DNA from: Neorhizobium huautlense
GTDB taxonomy: Bacteria > Pseudomonadota > Alphaproteobacteria > Rhizobiales > Rhizobiaceae
Length of the DNA stretch: 64,000 bases
Direction: 5' to 3'
NCBI RefSeq assembly: GCF_002968575.1
Contig: NZ_PVBM01000001.1
Span: 1 to 64,000 of the forward strand
Shown in pieces: positions 27,255-38,483 of this stretch. Positions within the stretch are counted from its first letter, which is position 1, and the number at the start of each line of letters is the position of its first letter. The notes under the pieces are model-generated. The model ran no database searches. It had not been told where the DNA came from and worked only from the letters and a program-made list of their open reading frames with translations. The translations under genes and the position numbers were made by a program.

Positions 27255-28510
27255 GCGACCCTCCGTGAATGTATATAGCGGCGCGGATCCGCCGATTTCG
27301 TGTGGTCATCCGATAATGCGACGGCAAGATCGGCAATCGACTGCAGATTATGGGCGGCCCGGAATTCGTCCACATGCGGCAACATCGCACGAACACCCTG
27401 CGCCCTTGCCTCGAAACCCTCGAACCGCAACAGCGGATTGAGCCAGATCAGCCGCCGGCAGGAACGGTGCAGGCGATCCATTTCCTTTTCCAGTTCCTTC
27501 ACGCCCTCTCGCTCAAGCCCATCGGTGATCAGCAGCACGACAGCCCCCTGGCCAAGCACCCGGCGCGACCAGAGGCGGTTGAATTCGGAAAGCGTCGCGC
27601 CGATCCGCGTGCCACCGGACCAGTCGCGCACGGCATCTGTACAGCCCGCAAGCGCCTCGTCCGGATCGCGGCGACGCATTTGCCGGGTTACATTGGTGAG
27701 CCGCGTACCGAACAGGAAGGTCTGAACCCGCGCCCGCCTTTCGGTAAGCGCATGCAGGAAATGCAGAAAGATGCGCGTATATTGGCTCATCGAGCCGGAT
27801 ATGTCGGCCAGCACCACAAGAGGCGGCGGTGCTTTCTTGCGTTGTCGAAAGCGCGGAAGGATGAGATCGCCCCCACTCCGCATCGCCTGGCGCATGCTGG
27901 CGCGTGGATCGATGGTGGGCGGCCGGTTTGATGAGCGGAAGCGCCGCGTCTTGACCTCGTCGAGCGGCAGGACCAGCCTAGTGAGTTCGCGGCGGGCCAG
28001 CGCCAGTTCGGTCGCCGTCATCTGGGCAAAATCCATGCGCTTCAGGATTTCGCTGCCGGAGGTGGTGAAGCGCGAGTCGATCTCGATCTCTGGAGGTGCC
28101 TTGCGCGTTGTGTCTTTCGGCTGATCGCCGGTCAGTGCATCACCGACTCGCGTCGCGGCCGCCTTCTGCTTTTCTCGCTCATGATGGTCAGGCACTCTGG
28201 GCGACATCATCGCAATCATCTTGCCCACGAGGTCGCGCGAGCGCCAGAATATCCGAAATGCCTCGTCAAAGACCGCCTGGTCCTCATGGCGCTTGACAAA
28301 AACAGCCGAGAGCGCGGCGTGAAATTCTTCACGGGAGCCAATACCGATTGCGTCTACCGCAACGATCGCGTCGGCAGCCGCGGCTGGGCCGGTCTTCAGA
28401 CCGGCTCGACGGAGCACCCTGGAAAAATAGACGAGATTTTCGGCCAGCCGCCCATCCCCCACCGGTACGGGTGGAACGACGATGCCGTCCTGACTTCCGC
28501 TCGTCATCAT
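27251..28510 (-). CDS. coxE: CoxE-like VWA domain protein
   Basis: The 419-aa protein belongs to the CoxE family of VWA proteins. The metal-dependent adhesion motif DxSxS is seen in V-L-A-D-I-S-G-S-M-S. CoxE works with the CoxD AAA ATPase to mature the copper-containing or other Mo-hydroxylase active site. It lies 3 nt after the moxR/coxD gene. The symbol is by family only. Confidence 0.82.
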   Translation of the reverse strand: MMTSGSQDGIVVPPVPVGDGRLAENLVYFSRVLRRAGLKTGPAAAADAIVAVDAIGIGSREEFHAALSAVFVKRHEDQAVFDEAFRIFWRSRDLVGKMIAMMSPRVPDHHEREKQKAAATRVGDALTGDQPKDTTRKAPPEIEIDSRFTTSGSEILKRMDFAQMTATELALARRELTRLVLPLDEVKTRRFRSSNRPPTIDPRASMRQAMRSGGDLILPRFRQRKKAPPPLVVLADISGSMSQYTRIFLHFLHALTERRARVQTFLFGTRLTNVTRQMRRRDPDEALAGCTDAVRDWSGGTRIGATLSEFNRLWSRRVLGQGAVVLLITDGLEREGVKELEKEMDRLHRSCRRLIWLNPLLRFEGFEARAQGVRAMLPHVDEFRAAHNLQSIADLAVALSDDHTKSADPRRYIHSRRVA

Positions 28511-28513
28511 GAC

Positions 28514-29443
<930 letters not shown>

Positions 29444-29467
29444 GACTGTACCCCTTCAAACAGCGTT

Positions 29468-29968
29468 CTAAAGTGTTCGAAAGCCGCGGTCCAGATAGAT
29501 GAGCGAGGATGCCTCCGGGCCGAAATGGACTGCTTTCACCTCACCGAACATAACAAAATGCGTAGAGGCCTGCTTGATCTCGGTAAGCCGGCAATCGAAC
29601 GAGACAATGGCATCTGACAGAACCGGCGCCCCCGTGAAAAGGGTCTTCCAGCTTCCCAGCGAAAACCGCTCATCCGCCGGCACTCCGCTCAAACCGGCAA
29701 AGGCGGTCGCCAATCCCTGATGGTGAGCCGCCAGCGAATTCAGCGCAAATCTGCCGCTTTCGGCGAAGATTGCATTATTCGCATTGCTGCTGTTCAGACA
29801 CACCAGCACACTTGGCGGATTGTCCGAAACCGAACAGGCGGCAGTCACGGTCACGCCGCGCCTGACCCCGTTGAACTCGGTGGTTACCACCTGAACATGG
29901 CCGGCATAACGCGCCATACCGTTGCGATAAAGGACGGGATCGAGAAAAGGCTGGTCCGTCAAAGGCAT
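29468..29968 (-). CDS. Flavin reductase family protein
   Basis: The 166-aa protein matches the FMN-binding split-barrel flavin reductases (HpaC-like) with G-V-T-V-T-A-A-C-S-V-S-D-N-P-P-S and the F-x-x-N-S-L-A segment. Such enzymes supply reduced FMN/FAD to a partner monooxygenase. No monooxygenase is nearby; the gene heads the Mo-hydroxylase maturation operon, so its electron partner could lie elsewhere. Confidence 0.85.
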   Translation of the reverse strand: MPLTDQPFLDPVLYRNGMARYAGHVQVVTTEFNGVRRGVTVTAACSVSDNPPSVLVCLNSSNANNAIFAESGRFALNSLAAHHQGLATAFAGLSGVPADERFSLGSWKTLFTGAPVLSDAIVSFDCRLTEIKQASTHFVMFGEVKAVHFGPEASSLIYLDRGFRTL

Positions 29969-30126
29969 CTCCAGGGGCCACGTCCCTCATCACTCCCTTG
30001 ATATGGTGACAAAAATACTTGATGTCCACGGGAGCAGCGGGTTTTTACATCCTATAGCCGATTCTCTTTGACGGCTGCGACGAGAAAGCTAAATGTGGCC
30101 CCCAACGGCAAGATCCAAGGAAAAGC

Positions 30127-31200
30127 ATGACAGCACGACGTTTTGTTATCGCCGGAGTGCTAGCTTCGTTTCTGGGATGCGGATCGGCATCGGCTGCGGT
30201 GATCGGTGTCGTTGCCCCGCGTTCCGGCCCCTATGCTTCACTTGGAAATCAGATTTTTCAAGGCGCGCGCGCTGCCTCCGAAGCTACCGGGGATACGATC
30301 GTCGAGGTCGAGGAAAGCTGCGAGGAAAGCGGCGGCGCAAATGTGGCCCGGAGCCTCGCTGAGGCCAAGGCCGTAGCCGCGATAGGTTTCCTGTGCGTAG
30401 AGACCCTCACGACTGCGCTGCCGCAACTGAAGGCAGCGCGAATTCCAGCTATTAGCATTTCCGTCCGCTCAAAGATCCTGATGGAGGACACACTGCGCAA
30501 TGGCTGGCCTTTTTATCGAATGGCGCCAGTTGAAGGTGATGAGGCGGAAAAGCTCTCCGAGATCATCCTCGGCCTATGGAAAGCGGAGCCGATTGCATTT
30601 GTCGAAGACGGCACCATCTATGGCCGCGAGCTTGCAAGTGCGATCCGCCAGAAGCTCGAACCGGCAGGCATAACACCGGTCTTTTCCGACACTTTTCGGC
30701 CCGGTCAGGAGCAACAGGTGGCGCTGGTGCGTCGTGTAGCAAAGGCCGGAGCAACCCGGGTCTTCGTCGGCGGCGACCGCAACGACGCAGCAATCATAGC
30801 CCGCGATGCCGCGTCGGAAAATCTTCAGCTTGCACTTATGGGTGGCGATGCCCTGAGGGCTGCAAACCGCCCGGTGCCGCTCCGCGAAGGCGTCCTCGCT
30901 GTCGCCCTTCCCGACTACGCCGCACTACCTTCCGCAGTTGCAGCCGTTGCGGCCTTGCAGGCGAAAAACATCGATCCGGACGGCTACATGCTGCCATCCT
31001 ATGCCGCCGTGGAGCTTGCGCACGAGGCGGTTTCCATAGCGGCGAACCAGCCCCTGACTGGAGTTATAGGCAGGAGTTCATTCAACACCGCGATCGGTCC
31101 GATCGCCTTCGACGAAGGGCATGAACTGAAGGAAAATCCGTTCCGTCTGCTCGAATGGCGCGGGACATCTTTTGTTCTGGTTCATCCTGCGACCGAGTGA
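30127..31200 (+). CDS. Periplasmic Leu/Ile/Val-type solute-binding protein
   Basis: The 357-aa protein has a signal peptide (cleavage likely after A-S-A at about residue 23; the Cys at 18 is not in a good lipobox) and the type I periplasmic-binding fold of the LivJ/receptor family (G-V-V-A-P-R-S-G-P-Y-A-S-L-G). No permease or ATPase of its kind is nearby, so it is an orphan. It may feed a remote Liv-type transporter or act in sensing. It precedes rpe by 59 nt. Confidence 0.82.
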   Translation: MTARRFVIAGVLASFLGCGSASAAVIGVVAPRSGPYASLGNQIFQGARAASEATGDTIVEVEESCEESGGANVARSLAEAKAVAAIGFLCVETLTTALPQLKAARIPAISISVRSKILMEDTLRNGWPFYRMAPVEGDEAEKLSEIILGLWKAEPIAFVEDGTIYGRELASAIRQKLEPAGITPVFSDTFRPGQEQQVALVRRVAKAGATRVFVGGDRNDAAIIARDAASENLQLALMGGDALRAANRPVPLREGVLAVALPDYAALPSAVAAVAALQAKNIDPDGYMLPSYAAVELAHEAVSIAANQPLTGVIGRSSFNTAIGPIAFDEGHELKENPFRLLEWRGTSFVLVHPATE

Positions 31201-31259
31201 CGATTGTCCCCCCAACCGGCTGATGCTAAGGGTCGCGAAAAACTTGGAGACCTCCGCTG

Positions 31260-31937
31260 ATGACCCTGCCGATCCGCATAGCGCCGTCCATTCTCGCCGC
31301 CGATTTCTCAAAGCTCGGGCAAGAGGTGCGCGATGTCGTCGATGCGGGGGCCGATTGGGTCCATCTCGACGTCATGGACGGGCATTTCGTACCGAACATC
31401 TCGTTCGGACCTGATGTCATCAAGTCGCTGCGGTCCTACACATCGGCGTTCTTTGACTGCCATCTGATGATCTCTCCGGCCGACCCCTATCTCGAGGCGT
31501 TTGCCAAGGCAGGCTGTGACGGCATCACCGTCCATGCCGAAGCTGGCCCGCACCTGCATCGTTCGCTGCAGACGATCCGCGCCCTCGGGAAGAAGGTAGG
31601 CGTCACTCTCAATCCCGCGACACCACTCGCGGCGATGGAGAATGTTCTCGATGACGTCGATCTGATCTTGATCATGAGCGTCAACCCCGGCTTCGGTGGC
31701 CAGAAGTTCATCCCGGCAATGACCGAAAAGATACGCGCGGCCAAGGCCCTGATCGGCGACAGACCGATCGAGCTCGAAGTTGACGGTGGCATTACGGCCG
31801 AAACCATCGGCGCGGCGACGGCAGCCGGCGCCAATGTCTTCGTCGCAGGCTCCGCAGTTTACAAAGGCGACGGAATCACAGCCTATCGAGAGAATATTGC
31901 GCGGCTCAAGGCCGCCGCCGAGAATGGACGCGGATGA
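31260..31937 (+). CDS. rpe: Ribulose-phosphate 3-epimerase
   Basis: The 225-aa TIM-barrel enzyme interconverts ribulose-5-phosphate and xylulose-5-phosphate. Diagnostic residues are seen: [12 protein letters not shown] with metal-binding His and Asp, C-H-L-M-I, and [12 protein letters not shown]. It overlaps the DUF2259 gene by 4 nt (ATGA). Confidence 0.95.
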   Translation: MTLPIRIAPSILAADFSKLGQEVRDVVDAGADWVHLDVMDGHFVPNISFGPDVIKSLRSYTSAFFDCHLMISPADPYLEAFAKAGCDGITVHAEAGPHLHRSLQTIRALGKKVGVTLNPATPLAAMENVLDDVDLILIMSVNPGFGGQKFIPAMTEKIRAAKALIGDRPIELEVDGGITAETIGAATAAGANVFVAGSAVYKGDGITAYRENIARLKAAAENGRG

Positions 31938-32671
31938 TGTCTAGCTTGCGGTATTCGCTATTGGCATGTGCTGCAATGTTCTTTGCAGATACGACATCCG
32001 CGGCCGATATCGCGAGCATCCAGCCGATCGGCTTTTCTGCCGATGGCCACACATTTGCCTATGAAGAATACGGCATCCATGATGGATCCGGTTTTCCCTA
32101 TGCGAATATCTATGTTCTCGATCTCACCAACGATACCTTTCTTCCCGGAACGCCGTTTCGAGTGCGTCTGGAGCAGGATGACGCGACAATTGCAAAGGCC
32201 CGCTGGCGTGTCCGCAACGACGCCGGAGCGGTGATCGAGAGCCACGAACTTGCCAATCATCCCGCAGAGTTTGTCGCTTTCAACCCGGCCACGGAGGTTG
32301 ACGCAGATCCGCACCGGCTGCGTTACTTGAGCGTTGCGGCGCTCCCAGCGATCGGCAAGCCGAACACGCTCGTACTCGAGGAACTTCCGCAGCCTCTCGA
32401 TCCGCGCTGCGAGGGCCTGATATCCCGGACCGTTGCATTTCGTCTTCGCTTTACTGAACGCGACGGAATGCCGACTGACGAGATTGTCCACGAAGATCGG
32501 CACATTCCTCTTTCTCGCAACTGTGTCAGCGGCTATCGGCTGGGTGGGATCGTCAATGGATCCTCAGGCGGAAGTACGCCCGTGGAAGTGGCTCTGGTCA
32601 TGGTCTTGAGCGCCGGCTTCGAAGGGCAAGATGGACGCTGGATTGCCATCCCGCTGAATACGCCTCGCTGA
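31934..32671 (+). CDS. Secreted DUF2259 protein
   Basis: The 245-aa protein has a signal peptide (about 1-23, cleavage after T-S-A) and matches DUF2259, a rhizobial predicted secreted family of unknown function; the marker is [14 protein letters not shown] near residue 34. It is coupled to rpe by an ATGA overlap. Confidence 0.82.
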   Translation: MMSSLRYSLLACAAMFFADTTSAADIASIQPIGFSADGHTFAYEEYGIHDGSGFPYANIYVLDLTNDTFLPGTPFRVRLEQDDATIAKARWRVRNDAGAVIESHELANHPAEFVAFNPATEVDADPHRLRYLSVAALPAIGKPNTLVLEELPQPLDPRCEGLISRTVAFRLRFTERDGMPTDEIVHEDRHIPLSRNCVSGYRLGGIVNGSSGGSTPVEVALVMVLSAGFEGQDGRWIAIPLNTPR

Positions 32672-32693
32672 CTGTCTATCACCCGCCGGAAAA

Positions 32694-32722
32694 CTTGAGC
32701 TCACGCCCGCTTCTTGCTACAG
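32694..32722 (+). promoter_or_regulatory. Promoter of purB
   Basis: CTTGAG, 17 nt, CTACAG: good rhizobial housekeeping match, 34 nt ahead of the purB start codon. Confidence 0.6.
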
Positions 32723-32755
32723 CGGCGCCAATACTCTTTTAGGAAACAGAAACCC

Positions 32756-34057
32756 ATGATCCCGCGTTATTCCCGGCCCGAAATGGTCGCCATCTGGTCG
32801 CCCGAAACCAAATACCGCATCTGGTTCGAAATCGAGGCGCATGCTTGCGACGCTCTGGCCGCGATCGGCGTGATCCCCAAGTCGGCTGCTGAGACCATCT
32901 GGGAAAAAGGAGGCAAGGCGGAATTCGACGTCGCACGCATCGACGAGATCGAGGCGGTCACGAAACATGACGTCATCGCCTTTCTGACGCATCTTGCGGA
33001 GTTCGTGGGGCCTGACGGCCGTTTCGTGCATCAGGGCATGACATCTTCCGACGTCCTTGATACCTGCTTCAACGTACAACTCGTCCGCGCGACCGACCTG
33101 CTGCTTTCTGATATCGACAAGCTGCTTGAAGCGTTGAAACGCCGCGCATTCGAGCACAAGGACACGGTCACCATCGGCCGCAGCCACGGCATTCACGCAG
33201 AGCCCACGACCTTTGGCGTCAAGCTCGCCCAGGCCTATGCAGAATTCGACCGGAACAAGACCCGGCTCCTCGAAGCGCGCGATGAGATCGCTACTTGTGC
33301 GATATCTGGAGCAGTCGGCACCTTTGCCAATATCGATCCACGGGTGGAGGAACACGTCGCGGCGGCCATGGGGCTGAAGCCGGAGCCGGTTTCGACGCAG
33401 GTTATCCCACGCGATCGGCATGCCATGTATTTTGCCACCCTCGGCGTTATTGCGTCGTCGATCGAGCGCCTCGCAATCGAAATCCGTCACCTGCAACGTA
33501 CGGAAGTCCTCGAAGCCGAAGAATATTTCTCCCCAGGTCAGAAGGGTTCTTCGGCAATGCCGCATAAACGCAATCCGGTGCTGACCGAGAACCTGACGGG
33601 TCTGGCCCGTATGGTCCGCTCCTATGCGCTGCCTGCGATGGAAAATGTGGCGCTGTGGCACGAGCGGGATATTTCCCACTCGTCCGTCGAGCGGATGATT
33701 GGACCGGATGCGACTGTTACGCTTGATTTCGCACTGGCGCGCATGACCAGCGTAATCGACAAGCTGCTCGTCTATCCCGAGAATATGATGAAGAATATGA
33801 ACAAGTTCCGCGGGCTTGTTCATTCTCAAAGGGTGTTGCTTGCCCTTACGCAAGCTGGCGTTTCACGCGAGGATGCCTATCGCCTCGTGCAGCGCAACGC
33901 CATGAAGGTTTGGGAGGAAGGTAAGGACTTTCTGGAAGAGCTGCTCGGCGACGAGGAGGTCCGTGCGGCGCTCACCGAGGAGGATATCCGCGAAAAATTC
34001 GACCTCGGTTATCACACCAAACACGTGGATACGATCTTCAGCCGTGTCTTTGGCTGA
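32756..34057 (+). CDS. purB: Adenylosuccinate lyase
   Basis: The 433-aa enzyme splits SAICAR to AICAR and adenylosuccinate to AMP. The superfamily signature is S-S-A-M-P-H-K-R-N-P; R-S-H-G-I-H carries the catalytic His. The start at 32756 (MIPRYSRPEMVAIW) is that of the family; the frame opens 14 codons earlier without a ribosome site. The purB neighbours are unrelated, while the next purine genes resume at 39414. Confidence 0.96.
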   Translation: MIPRYSRPEMVAIWSPETKYRIWFEIEAHACDALAAIGVIPKSAAETIWEKGGKAEFDVARIDEIEAVTKHDVIAFLTHLAEFVGPDGRFVHQGMTSSDVLDTCFNVQLVRATDLLLSDIDKLLEALKRRAFEHKDTVTIGRSHGIHAEPTTFGVKLAQAYAEFDRNKTRLLEARDEIATCAISGAVGTFANIDPRVEEHVAAAMGLKPEPVSTQVIPRDRHAMYFATLGVIASSIERLAIEIRHLQRTEVLEAEEYFSPGQKGSSAMPHKRNPVLTENLTGLARMVRSYALPAMENVALWHERDISHSSVERMIGPDATVTLDFALARMTSVIDKLLVYPENMMKNMNKFRGLVHSQRVLLALTQAGVSREDAYRLVQRNAMKVWEEGKDFLEELLGDEEVRAALTEEDIREKFDLGYHTKHVDTIFSRVFG

Positions 34058-34079
34058 TAGCTAATAGCGCCTTTTGCAA

Positions 34080-34117
34080 AGCCCCTGGCCGCAGTTCCGC
34101 GACCAGGGGCTCTTTTC
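34080..34117 (+). terminator. Intrinsic terminator after purB
   Basis: A 9-bp stem, AGCCCCTGG (34080-34088) with CCAGGGGCT (34103-34111), is followed by TCTTTTC. It also ends close to the stop of the convergent DUF2189 gene. Confidence 0.85.
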
Positions 34118-34931
34118 ATCTTTGGGCCGGGACCGAAGGAGATACCACGAGCTTGCGATAAAGATGCCAGGTCGAATGACCGAGGATCGGCATGATGACC
34201 GCCAGCCCCGCGAAGATCGGGATCGTCCCGACCACCAGCAAGGCAGCGACGATCAGTCCCCACAGGGCGACCGGCACCGGATTGGCGATCGTCGCCCGCA
34301 CGCTCGTGTCGATCGCAGCCGCCGCCCCGACGTCCCGGTCGAGCATCAGTGGAAACGCGACCACCGTCGTCGCCAGGACCACCACTGCGAAAAGGAAGCC
34401 AGCCAGGTTTCCCCACAATATCAGCGCCATGCCTTGAGGGGTCGTCATAACCTCATTGAAGAAAGCCGAGAACGAACTCGGCGGCACGTCGCCGAAATAG
34501 GCGGCGTAGATCGACTGTGCGACCAGGAGCCATGATATGAAAAGCACGAACAGGAAAAAGCCGACGGCCAGAATGGACGGCAACGCCGGCGATCGCAGCA
34601 CACTGAAGGCGTGCCGCCACGAACTGTCTTCGCCATTTTCGCGCCGGCGGCTTATTTCATAGAGGCCGAGCGCCGCCACCGGTCCGAGCAGGGCAAAACC
34701 CGACATCAGGGGGAAAAGCAGGGGCAGCAGATTGGCACCCGCGCTCCAGGCCATCAGGAATACACCGGCGAGCGGGTAGATCAGACACAAGAACACGTAG
34801 TGCGAAGGCTTTTCGCGAAAATCGCTCCAGCCCATTCTGAGCGCGTCGGTGATGTCTGCAATCCCGATCTTTCGGATTGCCGGGCGCGCAAAACCGCTGT
34901 CCGCTCCGGCCATGATATGAAACGCCGTCAT
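34116..34931 (-). CDS. DUF2189 integral membrane protein
   Basis: The 271-aa protein has about six transmembrane segments and the N-terminal R-K-I-G-I-A-D-I-T-D-A-L-R-M-G-W-D-F-like motif of DUF2189. These are common in rhizobia and often near cytochrome oxidase genes; none is here. Function is unknown. Translation begins at ATG 34931 with GGAG upstream. Confidence 0.85.
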   Translation of the reverse strand: MTAFHIMAGADSGFARPAIRKIGIADITDALRMGWSDFREKPSHYVFLCLIYPLAGVFLMAWSAGANLLPLLFPLMSGFALLGPVAALGLYEISRRRENGEDSSWRHAFSVLRSPALPSILAVGFFLFVLFISWLLVAQSIYAAYFGDVPPSSFSAFFNEVMTTPQGMALILWGNLAGFLFAVVVLATTVVAFPLMLDRDVGAAAAIDTSVRATIANPVPVALWGLIVAALLVVGTIPIFAGLAVIMPILGHSTWHLYRKLVVSPSVPAQR

Positions 34932-35193
34932 AAGGTTCTCCTCCTCAGCCTAGCTTTCCGCACGCTGCAGCATTTCGAGCCAAGAGGTGACCGCAGCGGC
35001 ATTTACTCACATGAGAGCCCGCATGGGGAAACGGGATCAGAGGTGCACTAAACCGATCGACGAGCTATGTACGTCCGACGAAAAAGAGCCGACACGCTTC
35101 GCAAGGTAACCGGCGCCGATATTCTAGCAAAATTTTCCGCATATGTCGCCTCTCACTTGACTTCGATCATTTTGCTACTCAAATCGCGTTCTC

Positions 35194-35748
35194 ATGAAAG
35201 CCTCTGAAGCCGATATCCTGATCATCCCGGGCTATACCAATTCCGGTCCCCACCATTGGCAGAGCCGCTGGGAGGCAAAGCTCAAGACAGCCCGACGCGT
35301 CGAACAAGCGGAATGGTCGAAGCCGGTGCGCGACGATTGGGTTGCTCGCGTTGCCGAAGAGGTGAACGCCTCAAGCCGTCCCGTGGTGCTGGTGGCCCAT
35401 TCACTCGGAATCCCGTCTGTCATCCACGCAATTCCGCATTTCAGAAACACCATCGCGGGCGCTTTTTTCGTGGCTCCGCCTGAAGTCGACAATCCCGCCA
35501 TACGGCCCAAACACCTGATGACTTTTGGTCCCTATCCGCGCGATCCTCTTCCCTTTCCTTCCTTGACTGTCGCCAGCCGCAACGACCCATTCGGCTCCTT
35601 CGAACACGCCGACGATATTGCCTCCGCGTGGGGTTCGCTGCTCGTTGATGCTGGCTATGCCGGTCATATCAACGCGGAGTCGGGCCACGGGCCGTGGCCG
35701 GAAGGAACAATGGTATTTGCCCAATTCCTGAGCCGCTTGAGACCTTAG
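35194..35748 (+). CDS. RBBP9/YdeN-type alpha/beta hydrolase
   Basis: The 184-aa protein is a small serine hydrolase of the RBBP9/YdeN family. It shows I-P-G-Y-T-N-S-G-P-H-H-W-Q at the N-terminus, a nucleophile elbow A-H-S-L-G-I, a later N-D-P-F-G acid loop, and the C-terminal histidine in G-H-G-P-W-P. All triad parts are present. Substrate unknown. Confidence 0.87.
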   Translation: MKASEADILIIPGYTNSGPHHWQSRWEAKLKTARRVEQAEWSKPVRDDWVARVAEEVNASSRPVVLVAHSLGIPSVIHAIPHFRNTIAGAFFVAPPEVDNPAIRPKHLMTFGPYPRDPLPFPSLTVASRNDPFGSFEHADDIASAWGSLLVDAGYAGHINAESGHGPWPEGTMVFAQFLSRLRP

Positions 35749-35803
35749 GCGCGAATTGAATGAAGCCCTCCGGATTTCAGGTGCAGCAATTAGGACGGCA
35801 ATC

Positions 35804-35818
35804 TTAAGTAGAATTTAA
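35804..35818. promoter_or_regulatory. Perfect CtrA box
   Basis: TTAA-GTAGAAT-TTAA fits TTAA-N7-TTAA, the CtrA recognition consensus of alphaproteobacteria, with no mismatch. It lies 53 nt upstream of the start of the PAS-GGDEF-EAL gene, a normal place for control. Confidence 0.6.
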
Positions 35819-35870
35819 TTGACTTTTGCTAACTTGCGCTCTCCCAAGCACCGAGCCAGGCAGCGCACAG

Positions 35871-38435
35871 ATGCCGTCAAATGTTCTTTCAAGCCCTCTG
35901 AACTTCGGCAGCGGAGTTGATATCAGCGTGGTTGAAACGGTCTTTGAGGTTCTTCCCTTTGCGATGGCTGCAATCGATGACGCCGGTCTGCTGCTATTTG
36001 CCAACGCCTCGTTTCGAAGAGAATGGATCGGCGACAGTTGCCAACCGAGATTGTTCGCAGATCTTGTTCACACGCAGGACCGCTCGACCTTTAGCCAAAA
36101 GCTCGACGAGCTGGTCGCCTGTCTCACACCCCAAAGGCTGGAAGTCCGACTCGACAAATCCGAAGCTGCGAGCCGAGCTGCACTCGTCTCGTTGGCGCCA
36201 CTCGCCACTGCCTTTAACGGACAGACAGTCATTGCCGTCCTCTTGTCGGATATTACCGAACAGAAGCGACACATCGAGGATCTCGCCGAACGCGAAAGTC
36301 GCTGGAACAATGCTCTTGTGAGTTCGGTCTCGGGTGTATGGGATCACAACTACGCCACCGGCCAGAAATACTACTCGCCCGTGTGGCGGCAGATCCGCGG
36401 AATGTCCCCCGACGATCCGCTTGCTGCGAGTACGCAGGCCTGGCTGGAACTGGTGCATCCGGACGATCGGGCTCATGTGGTTCATGCGATGGAACGCCAA
36501 AATGCGGGCGACCCAGACTTCGCCGTTTTTGAATATAGGGAGCTCCACAAACAGGGTCACTGGATATGGATCGAATGCCGGGGCGCATGCGTCGAATGGG
36601 ACGCCCACGGCAATGCCACGCGCGTCGTCGGTACTGACACTGACATAAGCGCCCGCAAGGCAGCCGAAGAGGCTATGGCGCGCATGTCGCGCCGGCTGGA
36701 TATGGCTTTGGAAATTTCAGGCATAGGCGTTTATGAATCCGACTTTGATACCGGCGAAGTCGACTGGGACGAGCGGATGTTCCGGATCTACGGACTGGAG
36801 AAAAGTGAGACCGTGGTGATCGGCGGACTATGGGAAAGCCTTCTTCACCCTGATGATGCCGAGCGCGTCCAGGCCAATGTTCGCAGACACATCGCCAGGC
36901 CCGAGCGCTTTTCCGACGAGTACAGGGTCGTCCTCCAGAACGGCTCAGAGCGTGTAATCCGCACCCGGACCATGCCATTCATCGATGGTAACGGTCACCA
37001 GAAGATGGTCGGGGCCAATTGGGATGTGACGGCCGACGTGATGCTGCATCGTGAGCTGGAACGCGCCAAAATGCTTGCCGAAGCCCGCAATCGCGATCTC
37101 GAAGCCGCCCGTAGCCGCATCGAACACAACGCGATGCACGACTATCTGACGGATCTGCCCAACAGGCGTTACCTGGATGAGATGCTGGACCACATGGCAG
37201 CGGAGTGCGGCCGCAACGGGCATGGCCTGGCTATCTTGCATATCGACCTCGACCGCTTCAAGCAAATCAACGACACGCTTGGCCACAGCGCCGGCGATGC
37301 GATGCTGAAACACGCCGCGACCGTCCTGAAAAACACTGTTCGTAAGGGTGATTTCGTGGCCCGCATCGGGGGCGATGAATTCGTCATCCTGTCAAACTTC
37401 CAGGGATCTCCGCGCAAGCTGTCCAATCTTGCGGAACGCATCATCAAGGAGCTACGCAAGCCTGTTTTATATGAAGGTCATGACTGCCGCTTCGGCGCGA
37501 GTGTCGGTATAGCTTGTGAAACAGGGCCCATATTCGACGCCCGCCACCTTCTTCTCAACGCCGATATCGCACTTTACCGCGCCAAGAACCAGGGCCGCAA
37601 CCGTCATGAGTTTTTCTCTGCGGACACTCAGAACGAGATCATCAGCATCAAACGTCTGTCCGATGAAATTTTGCTAGGCCTCGAACGCAACGAATTCATC
37701 CCCTTCTACCAACCCCAATTCGATGCCACGACCCTTGAGATCGCCGGGGTGGAAACGCTCGCACGATGGATGCATCCGGAGCACGGGATGTTGTCGCCGG
37801 ATAAATTTCTCGAAACCGCCGAAGAGTTGGATGCGGTGGCCTCGATCGACGCGATAATTCTCGACAAGGCGCTCGCGGATTTTCGCGCATGGCGGCGTGA
37901 CGGCATCTCGATACCGAAACTCTCGGTCAACGTTTCCTACCGTCGGCTGCACGATCCGTCGCTGTCGCGAAAGCTGAAGAAGCTGAAGATCGAGCCCGGC
38001 ACCGTCTCGTTCGAGCTGTTGGAATCGATATTCCTCGACGAGTGTGACGATCGCGTCCTGAAGAACCTGTCCCGGCTCAGGAAACTCGGCATCGATATCG
38101 ATATCGACGATTTCGGCACGGGACATGCGTCAATCATCGGCCTCATTCGACTGTGCCCTCGGGCCCTGAAGATCGATCGCCAACTGGTACGTCTCGTCTC
38201 TCAATCGCAAGAGCAAAGAAAGCTCGTAGGTTCGATCATCGAAATCGGCAAGTCACTAAACATTCGAGTCATCGCCGAAGGCGTGGAGACACCCGAGCAT
38301 ATCCGGGTCCTGCGCGATCTCGGATGCGACGTTCTACAGGGCTACGCACTCGCAAGGCCGATGCCCGGGCCTGCGATTGCCGATTTCATTCGGTCGGACA
38401 AATGGCGAGCCCACGGCCCGAGCCCGCGATCTTGA
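35871..38435 (+). CDS. PAS-GGDEF-EAL c-di-GMP protein
   Basis: The 854-aa protein has three PAS-type segments (about 15-125, 140-260, 275-395), a GGDEF domain with R-I-G-G-D-E-F (GGDEF at 500-504), and an EAL domain (about 605-848). The GGDEF loop is intact with an RxxD inhibitory site (R-K-G-D) before it. In the EAL domain the motif reads E-T-L instead of EAL, but Glu, the N-V-S Asn, D-D-F-G-T-G, the K-I-D-R Lys and E-G-V-E-T are kept, so hydrolase activity is likely. No membrane helix is seen. The ATG at 35871 is used. A CtrA box lies upstream. Confidence 0.9.
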   Translation: MPSNVLSSPLNFGSGVDISVVETVFEVLPFAMAAIDDAGLLLFANASFRREWIGDSCQPRLFADLVHTQDRSTFSQKLDELVACLTPQRLEVRLDKSEAASRAALVSLAPLATAFNGQTVIAVLLSDITEQKRHIEDLAERESRWNNALVSSVSGVWDHNYATGQKYYSPVWRQIRGMSPDDPLAASTQAWLELVHPDDRAHVVHAMERQNAGDPDFAVFEYRELHKQGHWIWIECRGACVEWDAHGNATRVVGTDTDISARKAAEEAMARMSRRLDMALEISGIGVYESDFDTGEVDWDERMFRIYGLEKSETVVIGGLWESLLHPDDAERVQANVRRHIARPERFSDEYRVVLQNGSERVIRTRTMPFIDGNGHQKMVGANWDVTADVMLHRELERAKMLAEARNRDLEAARSRIEHNAMHDYLTDLPNRRYLDEMLDHMAAECGRNGHGLAILHIDLDRFKQINDTLGHSAGDAMLKHAATVLKNTVRKGDFVARIGGDEFVILSNFQGSPRKLSNLAERIIKELRKPVLYEGHDCRFGASVGIACETGPIFDARHLLLNADIALYRAKNQGRNRHEFFSADTQNEIISIKRLSDEILLGLERNEFIPFYQPQFDATTLEIAGVETLARWMHPEHGMLSPDKFLETAEELDAVASIDAIILDKALADFRAWRRDGISIPKLSVNVSYRRLHDPSLSRKLKKLKIEPGTVSFELLESIFLDECDDRVLKNLSRLRKLGIDIDIDDFGTGHASIIGLIRLCPRALKIDRQLVRLVSQSQEQRKLVGSIIEIGKSLNIRVIAEGVETPEHIRVLRDLGCDVLQGYALARPMPGPAIADFIRSDKWRAHGPSPRS

Positions 38436-38483
38436 TAAGAAGACTTTGCGGCCACGGAATCTTCAGCCCAATAGCTCGAAGCC

